A DNA stretch of 64,000 nt. Source: Candidatus Brevundimonas phytovorans. Its GTDB lineage: Bacteria; Pseudomonadota; Alphaproteobacteria; Caulobacterales; Caulobacteraceae. Below, one piece after another: positions 33,364 through 43,646 of the stretch (positions are counted from its first letter, which is position 1; each line of letters starts with the position of its first letter). The notes below the pieces were generated by a model, which did no database searches, had not been told where the DNA came from, and saw only the letters and a list, made by a program, of their open reading frames with translations. The DNA is taken from contig CP119309.1 of assembly GCA_029203145.1 (NCBI GenBank), positions 64,501-128,500 of the forward strand, written 5' to 3'. Position numbers and translations under genes: made by a program.

Positions 33364-35274
33364 CTAGGCCGCCTGACGCCACCGTTGCAGATGGTCCAGC
33401 ACGTCGGCGACGATCTGCGCCCGCGTAAAGCCGGTCAGATCGCGGGGGCGCGTGCCGTCGCCGGTCTGGGCCGTCATCCGCCACTCCAGCGCCCGGCGAC
33501 CCTCGGGCGCCTCCAGCGCGGTCAGGGCGGGCAGGGGCCGTGAGCGCGCCCCGATGCGATAGAGGAAGTCGCGGCCGTTGGCGTGCTCGACCACCAGCCA
33601 GACCCCGGTCTCGTCCATCTCGACGCGGCTGTTTTCCAGCCCGCCCTCGACCAGGGCGTCGCGCACCTCGACCAGGGCCGGCGCGCCCTGACGCTCGATC
33701 TGGCGGGCGATGTCCTTGCGGCTGGCCGGCGAGAAGATACGCTTCAACCGCTCGCGGATGGGCGGCGCCTCGGTCTCGACCGCCTCGCCCTTGAGGTCGG
33801 CGTTCATCTGTCGCGCCAGACCAAAGGCCAGCAGGATCATGATGACCGCAAAGGGCAGGGCCGCCACCAGGGTCGCGGCCTGAAGCGCGCCCAGACCTCC
33901 CGCCAGCAGCAGCAGGGCCGCCGTCAGCCCCAGAAGCCCGCACCAGTAGACCCTCTGCCAGCGCGGCGTCTCCTCGGCCCCGCCCGACGCAATGGTGTCG
34001 ATGACCAGCGAGCCGGAATCGGCCGAGGTGACGAAGAAGACCGCCACCAACGCCACCGCCAGGGTCGAGGTGACGGCCGTGCCCGGCAGGTACTCCAGGA
34101 AGTGGAACAGGGCCGTCGACAGGTCGGCCTGCACCGCGTCCGAGATGGCCCCGCCGGCTATGCCGAGGTCCAGCCCCATGGCCGAGTTGCCGAACACCGT
34201 CATCCACAGGAAGGTGAAGGCGGTCGGGACCAGCAGCACGCCGATGATGAATTCGCGCACCGTCCGCCCGCGCGAGATGCGGGCGATGAACATCCCCACG
34301 AACGGCGACCAGGCGATCCACCAGGCCCAGTAGAACAGGGTCCAGTCCGCCATCCACGCCCGCGGCTCATAGGCGTAGAGGGTGAAGGTGCGGACGAAGA
34401 AGTGGTCCAGATAGAGGCCGAAATTCTGCACATAGGCCCGCAGCAGGAACAGGGTCGGCCCAACCGCCAGCACGAACAGCATCAGGCAGACGGCCAGGAT
34501 CAGGTTCAGCTCGGACAGCCGCCGCACCCCCTTGTCCACCCCGGTCAGCACCGAGATCGTCGCCGCCCCCATGACCACCACGATCAGCCCGACCTGCACC
34601 GTCACCGTATTGGGCAGGCCCGTCACATAGTTCAGGCCCGAGGTGATCTGGGCCACGCCCAGCCCCAGGGAGGTGGCGATGCCGAACAGGGTGCCGCAGA
34701 TGGCGAAGATGTCGACCGCGTCGCCGATCGGCCCGTTGATCCGCTTGCCCAGCAGCGGATAGAGCCCCGACCGCATGGTCAGGGGCAGGCCTTTACGGTG
34801 GGCGAAATAGGCCAGGCTCAATCCGACGACGGCATAGATGGCCCAGGCGTGGACGCCCCAGTGGGTATAGGTGATGACCATGGCCTCGCGCGCGGCGTCG
34901 ATCGTGCCGGGCGCCGCCTCGGGCGGGGCCACATAGTGCTGCACCGGCTCGGCCACGGCGAAATACATCAGGCCGATGCCCATGCCCGCCGCGAACAGCA
35001 TGGCCAGCCATGAGACATAGGGGAAGTCCGGCTCGGCGTCGTCCGGCCCCAGCTTCAGCCGCCCGGTCGGCCCCACGGCCAGAACGGTGACGAACAGCAG
35101 AAAGCCCGCCACCGCCGCCACATAGAACCAGCCGAAGGTGTCGATCACCCAGGCCTGGGCCGCGCCGAAAATCAGGTCGGAGGTCGAGGGCGCGATCAGG
35201 GCGAGCAGCAGCAGGGCGCCCGCGATGGCGCTGGCCCCCCAGAAGACGCGGGGGTTCATCTTGGTCGTCAGCAT
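33364..35274 (-). CDS. BCCT family betaine/choline/carnitine transporter
   Basis: A 636-residue inner-membrane protein with about 12 transmembrane helices of the BCCT family. The signature region MGIGLMYFAVAEPVQHY and the later FYWAWWIAWSPFVGMFIARI contain the family's Gly-rich and Trp-rich substrate-site motifs, matching BetT-like proteins. Residues about 500-636 form a hydrophilic C-terminal tail, in line with BetT-type transporters that sense osmolarity. Substrate is probably choline or glycine betaine. Confidence 0.9.
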   Translation of the reverse strand: MLTTKMNPRVFWGASAIAGALLLLALIAPSTSDLIFGAAQAWVIDTFGWFYVAAVAGFLLFVTVLAVGPTGRLKLGPDDAEPDFPYVSWLAMLFAAGMGIGLMYFAVAEPVQHYVAPPEAAPGTIDAAREAMVITYTHWGVHAWAIYAVVGLSLAYFAHRKGLPLTMRSGLYPLLGKRINGPIGDAVDIFAICGTLFGIATSLGLGVAQITSGLNYVTGLPNTVTVQVGLIVVVMGAATISVLTGVDKGVRRLSELNLILAVCLMLFVLAVGPTLFLLRAYVQNFGLYLDHFFVRTFTLYAYEPRAWMADWTLFYWAWWIAWSPFVGMFIARISRGRTVREFIIGVLLVPTAFTFLWMTVFGNSAMGLDLGIAGGAISDAVQADLSTALFHFLEYLPGTAVTSTLAVALVAVFFVTSADSGSLVIDTIASGGAEETPRWQRVYWCGLLGLTAALLLLAGGLGALQAATLVAALPFAVIMILLAFGLARQMNADLKGEAVETEAPPIRERLKRIFSPASRKDIARQIERQGAPALVEVRDALVEGGLENSRVEMDETGVWLVVEHANGRDFLYRIGARSRPLPALTALEAPEGRRALEWRMTAQTGDGTRPRDLTGFTRAQIVADVLDHLQRWRQAA

Positions 35275-35315
35275 GGGTCCCTAGCGCACGGCGACGCTTG
35301 GGGTTCCCTCTCGAC

Positions 35316-35960
35316 CTAAACCCGCGTCTCCCAGGCGGTCCAGACGGCGACGGCGATCAGGCCCAGGGCCATGGCGGCGCGCATCATCGGCCCCTGGGCG
35401 CGGGTCAGCAGGGCGCCGCCCGCCCGTGCCGCCGTCAGCACGATGATCGAATGAACGGCGACGCTGACCAGGACGTGCAGGCTCCCCAGCGTCAGGGCCT
35501 GGGTCAGGGTGGAGCCGTAGGCGGGACGGATGAAGCCGGGCAGCAGGACGACATAGAGCAAAGCCGCCTTGGGGTTCAGCAGATTGCCGATCAGGCCGCG
35601 CCGGAACAGGGCGCGTCGCCGCGTCTCGACCGGAGCCGTCTCCGTCCCGTCGCCGGTGCTGCGCCAGGCGTCCCAGGCCAGCCACAGCAGAAAGCCCACC
35701 CCGGCCCAGCGGATGGTCTGATAGAGGGCGGGCCATAGCAGAACCACCTCGGTCAGGCCGAAGGCGGCGGCGACCATCCACAGCGTCAGGCCGAGCGTGA
35801 TCCCCGCCACCGCCGCCAGCCCCGCCGTCCGCCCCTGCGACAGCGACACCAGGGCCAGCCAACCCATGTTCGGCCCCGGCGTCAGCTCCATCAGCGCCAC
35901 CGCCGCCAGGAAGGGCAGGACGACGGCGGGATCGACCGGCGATGACATCAGCACATCCAT
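35316..35960 (-). CDS. LysE family amino-acid exporter
   Basis: A 214-residue inner-membrane protein with about six hydrophobic segments. The opening MELTPGPNMGWLALVSLSQG is the LysE/RhtB signature (E-x-x-PGPN-x). LGNLLNPKAALLYVVLLPGF, written here as NLLNPKAALLYVVLLPGF, is the second conserved block. Members export lysine, arginine, homoserine or similar. It is co-oriented with the BCCT gene 41 bases away, so they may be co-transcribed. Confidence 0.9.
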   Translation of the reverse strand: MDVLMSSPVDPAVVLPFLAAVALMELTPGPNMGWLALVSLSQGRTAGLAAVAGITLGLTLWMVAAAFGLTEVVLLWPALYQTIRWAGVGFLLWLAWDAWRSTGDGTETAPVETRRRALFRRGLIGNLLNPKAALLYVVLLPGFIRPAYGSTLTQALTLGSLHVLVSVAVHSIIVLTAARAGGALLTRAQGPMMRAAMALGLIAVAVWTAWETRV

Positions 35961-36021
35961 GGCGCCTCCTGATGTCAGGCTAGGCCGGGAGGCGGGCCTT
36001 CATCAATCGCCGACGTCGGCC

Positions 36022-36050
36022 CTTGCGTTGCCGATCCGCCACACCCACCT
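36022..36050 (+). promoter_or_regulatory. Possible heat-shock (RpoH) promoter of clpB
   Basis: CTTG (36022-36025) is followed after 18 bases by CCCACCT (36044-36050), a weak match to the alphaproteobacterial RpoH pattern. A perfect TTGACA (36054-36059) with no good -10 box lies next to it. One of the two probably drives clpB, starting at 36129; the sequence does not settle which. Confidence 0.3.
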
Positions 36051-36128
36051 CGTTTGACACAACGCAAGGCGCTGCTTCGTCGAAGGGCGTCTTGATGGTT
36101 TTCCGCCTTCCGAGGGGACTGCACCGAA

Positions 36129-38732
<2,604 letters not shown>

Positions 38733-38760
38733 TCCCTAGCGCCTTGCTGCAGTGAGAAAG

Positions 38761-38785
38761 GGGCCGCGAAATCGCGGCCCTTTTT
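38761..38785. terminator. Rho-independent terminator between clpB and the small downstream gene
   Basis: GGGCCGCGA (38761-38769) pairs with TCGCGGCCC (38772-38780), followed by TTTTT (38781-38785) on the plus strand. It ends clpB; the minus-strand side has only a partial T-run, so bidirectional action for the convergent 62-residue gene is possible but weaker. Confidence 0.85.
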
Positions 38786-38786
38786 G

Positions 38787-38975
38787 CTACGAGTTCTTTG
38801 TGTCCCGTCCGTCGGGTTCTTTCGCAACGCCCTTGAACGGTCCGGGAGAAGACTTCCGCTCCATGAACTGACCGTTGCCTTCGTCGCGCTTTTGCCAGTC
38901 CCCATTCTCATGCTGGAACTGGGTGCGCCCGCGCACTGCACCTTGGCGGTAGCCGTCGCCTGTGTTTTTGCCCAT
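38787..38975 (-). CDS. Conserved small protein (62 aa), highly charged
   Basis: A 62-residue hydrophilic protein, MGKNTGDGYRQGAVRGRTQF at the start and PFKGVAKEPDG near the end. I have seen this GKNTG...GxVxGRTQ...GQFM...PFKGV pattern in alphaproteobacterial small proteins of unknown role. The ATG at 38975 has an excellent AAGGAG eight bases upstream, which together with the pattern argues for a true gene. It is convergent with clpB across the terminator. Confidence 0.72.
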   Translation of the reverse strand: MGKNTGDGYRQGAVRGRTQFQHENGDWQKRDEGNGQFMERKSSPGPFKGVAKEPDGRDTKNS

Positions 38976-39293
38976 GGCAAATCTCCTTTGAACGAAAGGT
39001 GAACATCTGCGATTCGTGCTGTAGAGTCGAGTCAGACAACGTTGGTCGATTTTATCGTTCCTGGCGGGCCAGCCCCTCTCCTTTCGTCATCCTCCGGCAA
39101 GCCGCGTGAGCGGCGCAGACCGGGGGACCCAGCGGCGCGCGGGAGCGCGACACTGTCGAGGGCGTGCGGGTTGAGGGGTTTCGCCTTCGGCGCCGCTGGG
39201 TCCCCCGGTCTCCGCTTCGCTACGCCGGAGGATGACGGAAGAGGGGGAGCGGAGCGTGGTGACGAAAGCGGAGGGGCGGGTTAGCGTTACGGT
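38976..39293. other. Gene-free stretch holding a long palindrome
   Basis: This 318-base gap contains the shared start regions of the 62-residue gene and the GIY-YIG gene and, from 39085 to 39237, a long inverted repeat described separately. I find no other gene in it. Confidence 0.6.
39085..39237. repeat. Long intergenic inverted repeat (153 bases)
   Basis: The outer arms, 39085-39098 and 39224-39237, are perfectly complementary over 14 bases (CGTCATCCTCCGGC). The inner arms, 39118-39138 and 39190-39210, are perfectly complementary over 21 bases. The sequence between the paired arms differs between sides, so the structure has internal loops and a 51-base apical part. It lies just upstream of the GIY-YIG gene at 39294. 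Confidence 0.85.
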
Positions 39294-39629
39294 ATGGCGA
39301 CCCACCGCACCTTCATCGCGACCTACATCATGGCGAGCGGGCGGAACGGGACGCTCTACACTGGCTCGACCTCAAACCTCGAAAGCCGCGTGTGGAAGCA
39401 CAGGACGCGGGTCTTTCCTGGCTTCACCGACGAGCACGACTGCACCCGTCTGGTCTGGTTCGAGCCACACGCCCTGATGCTTGAGGCCATCCGGCGCGAA
39501 CGGCGCATCAAGAAATGGCTGCGCGACTGGAAGCTGGCCCTGATCGAGCGGGACAACCCGGACTGGCGCGACCTCGCGGCCGACTGGTTCCCTGACCCCA
39601 ACTGGACCCCGCCGCCGGGCGCGGACTGA
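39294..39629 (+). CDS. GIY-YIG nuclease family protein
   Basis: A 111-residue protein with a single GIY-YIG nuclease domain of the UPF0213/YhbQ-like type. The two signature strands read ATYIMASGRNGTLYTGSTSN, with Y-I-M and Y-T-G in place of GIY and YIG. The catalytic Arg-like position is in ESRVWKHR, and a later Glu (EAIRRERRIKKW) is typical of the family. Small members act on branched DNA or RNA or are of unknown role. It sits next to a long inverted repeat. Confidence 0.85.
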   Translation: MATHRTFIATYIMASGRNGTLYTGSTSNLESRVWKHRTRVFPGFTDEHDCTRLVWFEPHALMLEAIRRERRIKKWLRDWKLALIERDNPDWRDLAADWFPDPNWTPPPGAD

Positions 39630-39630
39630 C

Positions 39631-39987
39631 TCACCCCAAGACCGGCATCACCTCCACCCCGTCGCAGACGAAGATGCTCATGTGCGGGTGGTTCTCGAAC
39701 AGGCGGGCGGCCGCCTCGTGGCTGTCGGCGCGCACTACCATGAAGACGGTCAGCAGGTTGACCATGTCCGTCACGGCGCCGTCGTCGTCGATGCGCTTGG
39801 TCGGGCCCAGCGGGCCGCCCTGCCAGACGATGGAATCGCGGTGGGCCTCTTCCCAGGCGGCGACGGCGGCCACGCCGAGGCGCGCCGTCTCGGCCTGATC
39901 GGCCTCGCTCATGGCGCGCCAGGCCCGCCAGCGCGGGCCGGTCTTGTCGCTGGTGAAGACAGCCAGGTAATGGGTCTCGGCGCTCAT
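39631..39987 (-). CDS. YCII-like hypothetical protein
   Basis: A 118-residue protein with a ferredoxin-like dimeric beta-alpha-beta layout suggested by YLAVFTSDKTGPRWRAW, MVNLLTVFMVVRADSHEAA, and FENHPHMSIFVCDGVEVMP. I liken it to YCII-related proteins; the call is by resemblance only. It ends two bases beyond the convergent GIY-YIG gene. The start at 39987 follows GGGAGG, which is itself one arm of the hairpin 39993-40011. Confidence 0.6.
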   Translation of the reverse strand: MSAETHYLAVFTSDKTGPRWRAWRAMSEADQAETARLGVAAVAAWEEAHRDSIVWQGGPLGPTKRIDDDGAVTDMVNLLTVFMVVRADSHEAAARLFENHPHMSIFVCDGVEVMPVLG

Positions 39988-39992
39988 CGAAG

Positions 39993-40073
39993 CCTCCCAG
40001 TTTGCGGGAGGGTCGGACTTTCGTTTGCGCCGGGCAAGCGGGGCGGTTCCTTCTCCCTCAAGGGGAGAAGGAA
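39993..40073. repeat. Two intergenic hairpins upstream of the YCII-like gene
   Basis: CCTCCC (39993-39998) pairs with GGGAGG (40006-40011), and TTCCTTCTCCC (40047-40057) pairs perfectly over 11 bases with GGGAGAAGGAA (40063-40073). Neither has a T-run. The second resembles the CCTTCTCCC repeats common in related genomes. They occupy the gap between lpd (ending at 40120) and the YCII-like gene. Confidence 0.65.
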
Positions 40074-40119
40074 GAACGCGCTCAAGTAGTGAGCGACCGC
40101 GTCGCGAGCGATAGCGCCC

Positions 40120-41517
40120 TTAGATATGAATGGCGTGCCCCAGGGCCCGCAGCGTCGCCTCGTGGAAGGCCTCGCCCAGCGTCGGGTGGACGTGGATGAC
40201 ACCCGCCACGTCTTCCAGCACGGCACCCATTTCCAGCATCTGGGCGAAGCTGTTGGACATCTCGGAGACGTGCTGGCCGACGGCCTGGATGCCCAGGATG
40301 CGGTGGTCGGACTTGGAGGCGATGACGCGGACGAAGCCGCCGTCCTCGCCGGCCTCGATGGCCAGGGCGCGGCCGATGGCGGCGAAGGGGAAGACGGACT
40401 GGATCACGTCGTCGCGGCCCTCGACGTCCTGCGGACCCAAGCCTGCCGAGACGATCTCCGGCTCGGTGAAGCAGACGGCGGCGATGGTGACGGGGTCGAA
40501 GACGCGGTCATGGCCGGCGATGATTTCCGCCACGACCTCGCCCTGGGCCGAGCCCTTGTGCGCCAGCATGGGTTCGCCGGTCAGGTCGCCGACGGCCCAG
40601 ACGTTCTTCATGCTGGTGGCGCAGCGCTTGTCGATCTGCACGAAGGGGCCGTCCATGGCCACGCCCATGGTCTCCAGACCCCAGCCCTTGGTGCGCGGAC
40701 GACGGCCGACGGTGACCAGCACCTTGTCGGCGTCCAGCTGCATCGGATTGCCGTCCTTGTCGGTGACGTTCAGCTTGCCGTCGCCAAAGCCGCCCGCGCG
40801 GGCGCCGAGGAACAGCTCGACGCCGTGCTTCTCCAGCCACTTCTGCACCGGGTCAGTCAGGGCCTTGTCGTAGAGCGGCAGCAGGCGGTCGGCCATCTCG
40901 ACGATGGCCACCTCGGCGCCCAGCTTGCGGAAGGCGATGCCCAGTTCCAGGCCGATATAGCCGCCGCCGACGACGACCAGCTTCTTCGGCACCTCGGGCA
41001 GGCTAAGCGCCTCGGTCGAGGAGATGACGTCGCCGCCGAAGGGCAGGAAGGGCAGTTCAACCGGTTCCGACCCCGTGGCCAGGATGACGTGTTCGGCGGT
41101 GATCAGGATGGGGCCGTCGGCGGTCTCGACGCGGCAGGTCTTGGCGTCCGAGAACTCGGCCCAGCCCTTGATGACCTTGACCTTGGCCTTCTTCAGCAGG
41201 GCGGCGACGCCGGCGTTCAGCTTCCTGACGATGCCGTCCTTCCATTCGACCGTCTTGGACAGGTCGATGGCCGGGGCCGACGCCGTGATGCCCAGGGTCC
41301 CGTCCCCGGCGGCCTTGGCCACCGTCTCGTACTTGCCCGCGGCGTGGATGATGGCCTTGGACGGAATGCAGCCGACGTTCAGGCAGGTCCCGCCCAGGCC
41401 GTCGCCGCCGTCCACCAGAACGGTGTCCAGCCCGAGCTGGCCGCATCGGATGCCCGCGACATAGCCGCCGGTCCCGGCGCCGATGATCAGGACTTTGGTT
41501 TTCAGGGTCTGGATCAT
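40120..41517 (-). CDS. lpdA: Dihydrolipoyl dehydrogenase (E3)
   Basis: A 465-residue flavoprotein that reoxidises the lipoyl groups of 2-oxoacid dehydrogenases. It shows the FAD dinucleotide fold IIGAGTGGYVAGIRCGQLG at the N-terminus, the redox-active disulfide GGTCLNVGCIPSK, an NAD fold VVVGGGYIGLELGIAF and the C-terminal HxxxxE base region HPTLGEAFHEA. It is the last gene of the bkd operon, ten bases after the AT-richer gene. This copy is presumably dedicated to the branched-chain complex. Confidence 0.95.
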   Translation of the reverse strand: MIQTLKTKVLIIGAGTGGYVAGIRCGQLGLDTVLVDGGDGLGGTCLNVGCIPSKAIIHAAGKYETVAKAAGDGTLGITASAPAIDLSKTVEWKDGIVRKLNAGVAALLKKAKVKVIKGWAEFSDAKTCRVETADGPILITAEHVILATGSEPVELPFLPFGGDVISSTEALSLPEVPKKLVVVGGGYIGLELGIAFRKLGAEVAIVEMADRLLPLYDKALTDPVQKWLEKHGVELFLGARAGGFGDGKLNVTDKDGNPMQLDADKVLVTVGRRPRTKGWGLETMGVAMDGPFVQIDKRCATSMKNVWAVGDLTGEPMLAHKGSAQGEVVAEIIAGHDRVFDPVTIAAVCFTEPEIVSAGLGPQDVEGRDDVIQSVFPFAAIGRALAIEAGEDGGFVRVIASKSDHRILGIQAVGQHVSEMSNSFAQMLEMGAVLEDVAGVIHVHPTLGEAFHEATLRALGHAIHI

Positions 41518-41526
41518 TGGCTTCTG

Positions 41527-42000
41527 CTAGTGATTTTGTGAGTAGATCTTAGGCTGAAGCATTTCCAACAATGTGTTGGTCAGTGGCAGCCCTTCAGGTG
41601 CAATTTCAATAATTTCTAAGCCGCCACCCGGCGTGGCTCCTAAGAAAACCAAGACCTTTGTGCCAACGGAGCTATTGGGATTTACACTCTCGACTAGATA
41701 ACGCGGAGTAGGGCCACATGCCCCCATGAGCCGGTCCGGTGACTGCAGAGACTCTGGTGGGTAGTAGCCATACAGCGTTTCTACCTTACCCACTGTGTAG
41801 CGTCGGTAATTTCGGCCGTTTTCAACTGCATCGAGCTGTGCCCAGTAAACCAGACGGCTCGCTGCGATAAGCTTGGCGCGACTTTCCGCATAAAAGGCCT
41901 CCCACTCTTCGGGAGATTTCCTCAATGGGGAGCAAGCCGCAGCCTCACCTGCCGCGAAAAGCGCGGCCACTGCTACTGCTATAGCCGCGCTGCACTTCAT
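41527..42000 (-). CDS. AT-richer secreted protein of unknown function inside the bkd operon
   Basis: A 157-residue protein with a signal peptide (cleavage after GEAAA, mature end CSPLRKSPEEW). Its G+C content is near one half by eye against about two thirds in the flanking genes, and its codon use includes many A/T-ending codons. It starts one base past the bkdB (E2) stop (TGAGATG) and ends ten bases before lpd, so it is spliced tightly into the operon. I recognise no domain; it has six cysteine and tyrosine-rich YGYYPPESL segments. Likely acquired by transfer. Confidence 0.7.
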   Translation of the reverse strand: MKCSAAIAVAVAALFAAGEAAACSPLRKSPEEWEAFYAESRAKLIAASRLVYWAQLDAVENGRNYRRYTVGKVETLYGYYPPESLQSPDRLMGACGPTPRYLVESVNPNSSVGTKVLVFLGATPGGGLEIIEIAPEGLPLTNTLLEMLQPKIYSQNH

Positions 42001-42001
42001 C

Positions 42002-43645
42002 TCAGTTCATCCAGAGCGTGGCCGGGTGCTCCAGCAACCCCTTGATGCGCTGCACGAAGACCGCCGCATCATGCCCGTCGACGATGCGGTGATCGAAGCT
42101 GGAGCTGAGGTTCATCATCTTGCGCACGACCATCTGGCCGTCCTTGACCACCACGCGTTCGGCGATCTTGTTCGGGCCGACGATGGCGACCTCGGGGTGG
42201 TTGATGATCGGCGTGTGAACCACGCCGCCCAGCGTCCCTAGCGAGGTGATGGTGATGGTCGAGCCGGACAGTTCCTCGCGCTTGGCCGAGCCGTCCTTGG
42301 CCGCGCCGGAGACGCGGGCGATTTCCAGGGCGGTGGCGTAGGGGTCCAGCGCCTCGGCGTGGCGGACGACCGGCACCATCAGGCCGTTCGGCGTCTGGGC
42401 GGCGATGCCCAGATGGACCGGGGCGTGCGTCGTCAGCACCCCGGCCTCGTCGTCATAGTGGCTGTTGATCGTCGGCTGGTCGCGCAGGGCGACGACGATG
42501 GCGCGGGCGATGAAGGGCAGGACGTTCAGCTTGGGCTGGTCCTTCGACTTGGTCGCATTGAGGTGGGCGCGCAGGTCCTCCACTGCCGTCATGTCGATTT
42601 CCTCGACATAGGTGATGTGCGGAATGCGACGCACGCTCTCGGCCATCTTCTCCGCGATCTTGCGGCGCAGGCCGATGATCTTGGTCTCGGTGGCGCCCTC
42701 GGCGCGGGCGTAGGTCGAGGAGGGGGCACCGCTGGTCGCGGCGGGCAGGCTGCCCCCGCGCGCGACGAAGGCGTCCAGGTCTTCATGCTGGATGCGGCCA
42801 GCGGGACCCGAGCCCGGCACGAAGGCCAGGTTGATGCCCAGATCGCGAGCGCGGTTGCGCACGGCGGGCGAGGCCAGAGCGCGTTCGCCCGGTTGACGAC
42901 CGGTCATGGCGGGGAGGGGCTTGGCCGAAGCCTTGGGCGCGACAGGAGCCGCAGCCTTGGCGACGGGGGCTGCGGCCTTCTCGGCCTTGGCGACGGGGGC
43001 AGCGGCAGCCGGAGCGGCGGCGACATTGCCCTTGCCCTCGACCTTGAAGCTGACCAGAGGCCCGCCGACGGGGACCTGTTGGCCCGTTTCGCCGTGCAGG
43101 GCGACGACCACGCCGTTGATCGGGCTGGTGATCTCGACCGTGGCCTTGTCGGTCATGATGTCGGCGAGGATCTGGTCTTCCTCGACCGCGTCGCCGACCT
43201 TGACGTGCCAGCCGACCAGTTCAGCCTCGGCGGTGCCTTCGCCCACGTCAGGCAGCTTGAAGACGTAATTCGCACCCTCAGCAGCAGCCGGGGCGCTGAC
43301 CGGGGCTGCTTCCACCTTCGGCGCCTCGACGGCGACGGGGGCAGGCTCGGATTTGGCGACAACAGGGGCGGGTGTCGGCTCGGCGTCCGACGCGTTGCCC
43401 GCGCCCTCGACCTCGAACTCGACCAGGGGGCCGCGCACCGGCACCATCTCGCCGGCTTGGCCGTGAATGGCCAGAACCTTGCCGCTGACCGGGGCGGTGA
43501 TCTCGACGGTGGCCTTGTCGGTCATGACATCGGCGACGATCTGGTCTTCCTCGACCATGTCGCCGACCGCGATGTGCCAGGCGACCAGTTCGGCCTCGGC
43601 GGTGCCTTCGCCCACGTCGGGCAGCTTGAAGACGAAACGACCCAT
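42002..43645 (-). CDS. bkdB: Branched-chain 2-oxoacid dehydrogenase E2 (lipoyl acyltransferase), two lipoyl domains
   Basis: A 547-residue E2 core component. Two lipoyl domains, with lipoylated Lys44 and Lys167 in DKATVEIT, are joined by an Ala/Pro-rich linker; a peripheral-subunit-binding domain (LASPAVRNRARDLGINL) follows, and the acyltransferase domain ends with the catalytic SFDHRIVDGHDAA (His-Asp). Product is branched-chain acyl-CoA. Between E1 beta and the intruder gene, in the operon order E1 alpha, E1 beta, E2, orf, E3. Confidence 0.95.
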   Translation of the reverse strand: MGRFVFKLPDVGEGTAEAELVAWHIAVGDMVEEDQIVADVMTDKATVEITAPVSGKVLAIHGQAGEMVPVRGPLVEFEVEGAGNASDAEPTPAPVVAKSEPAPVAVEAPKVEAAPVSAPAAAEGANYVFKLPDVGEGTAEAELVGWHVKVGDAVEEDQILADIMTDKATVEITSPINGVVVALHGETGQQVPVGGPLVSFKVEGKGNVAAAPAAAAPVAKAEKAAAPVAKAAAPVAPKASAKPLPAMTGRQPGERALASPAVRNRARDLGINLAFVPGSGPAGRIQHEDLDAFVARGGSLPAATSGAPSSTYARAEGATETKIIGLRRKIAEKMAESVRRIPHITYVEEIDMTAVEDLRAHLNATKSKDQPKLNVLPFIARAIVVALRDQPTINSHYDDEAGVLTTHAPVHLGIAAQTPNGLMVPVVRHAEALDPYATALEIARVSGAAKDGSAKREELSGSTITITSLGTLGGVVHTPIINHPEVAIVGPNKIAERVVVKDGQMVVRKMMNLSSSFDHRIVDGHDAAVFVQRIKGLLEHPATLWMN

Positions 43646-43646
43646 A

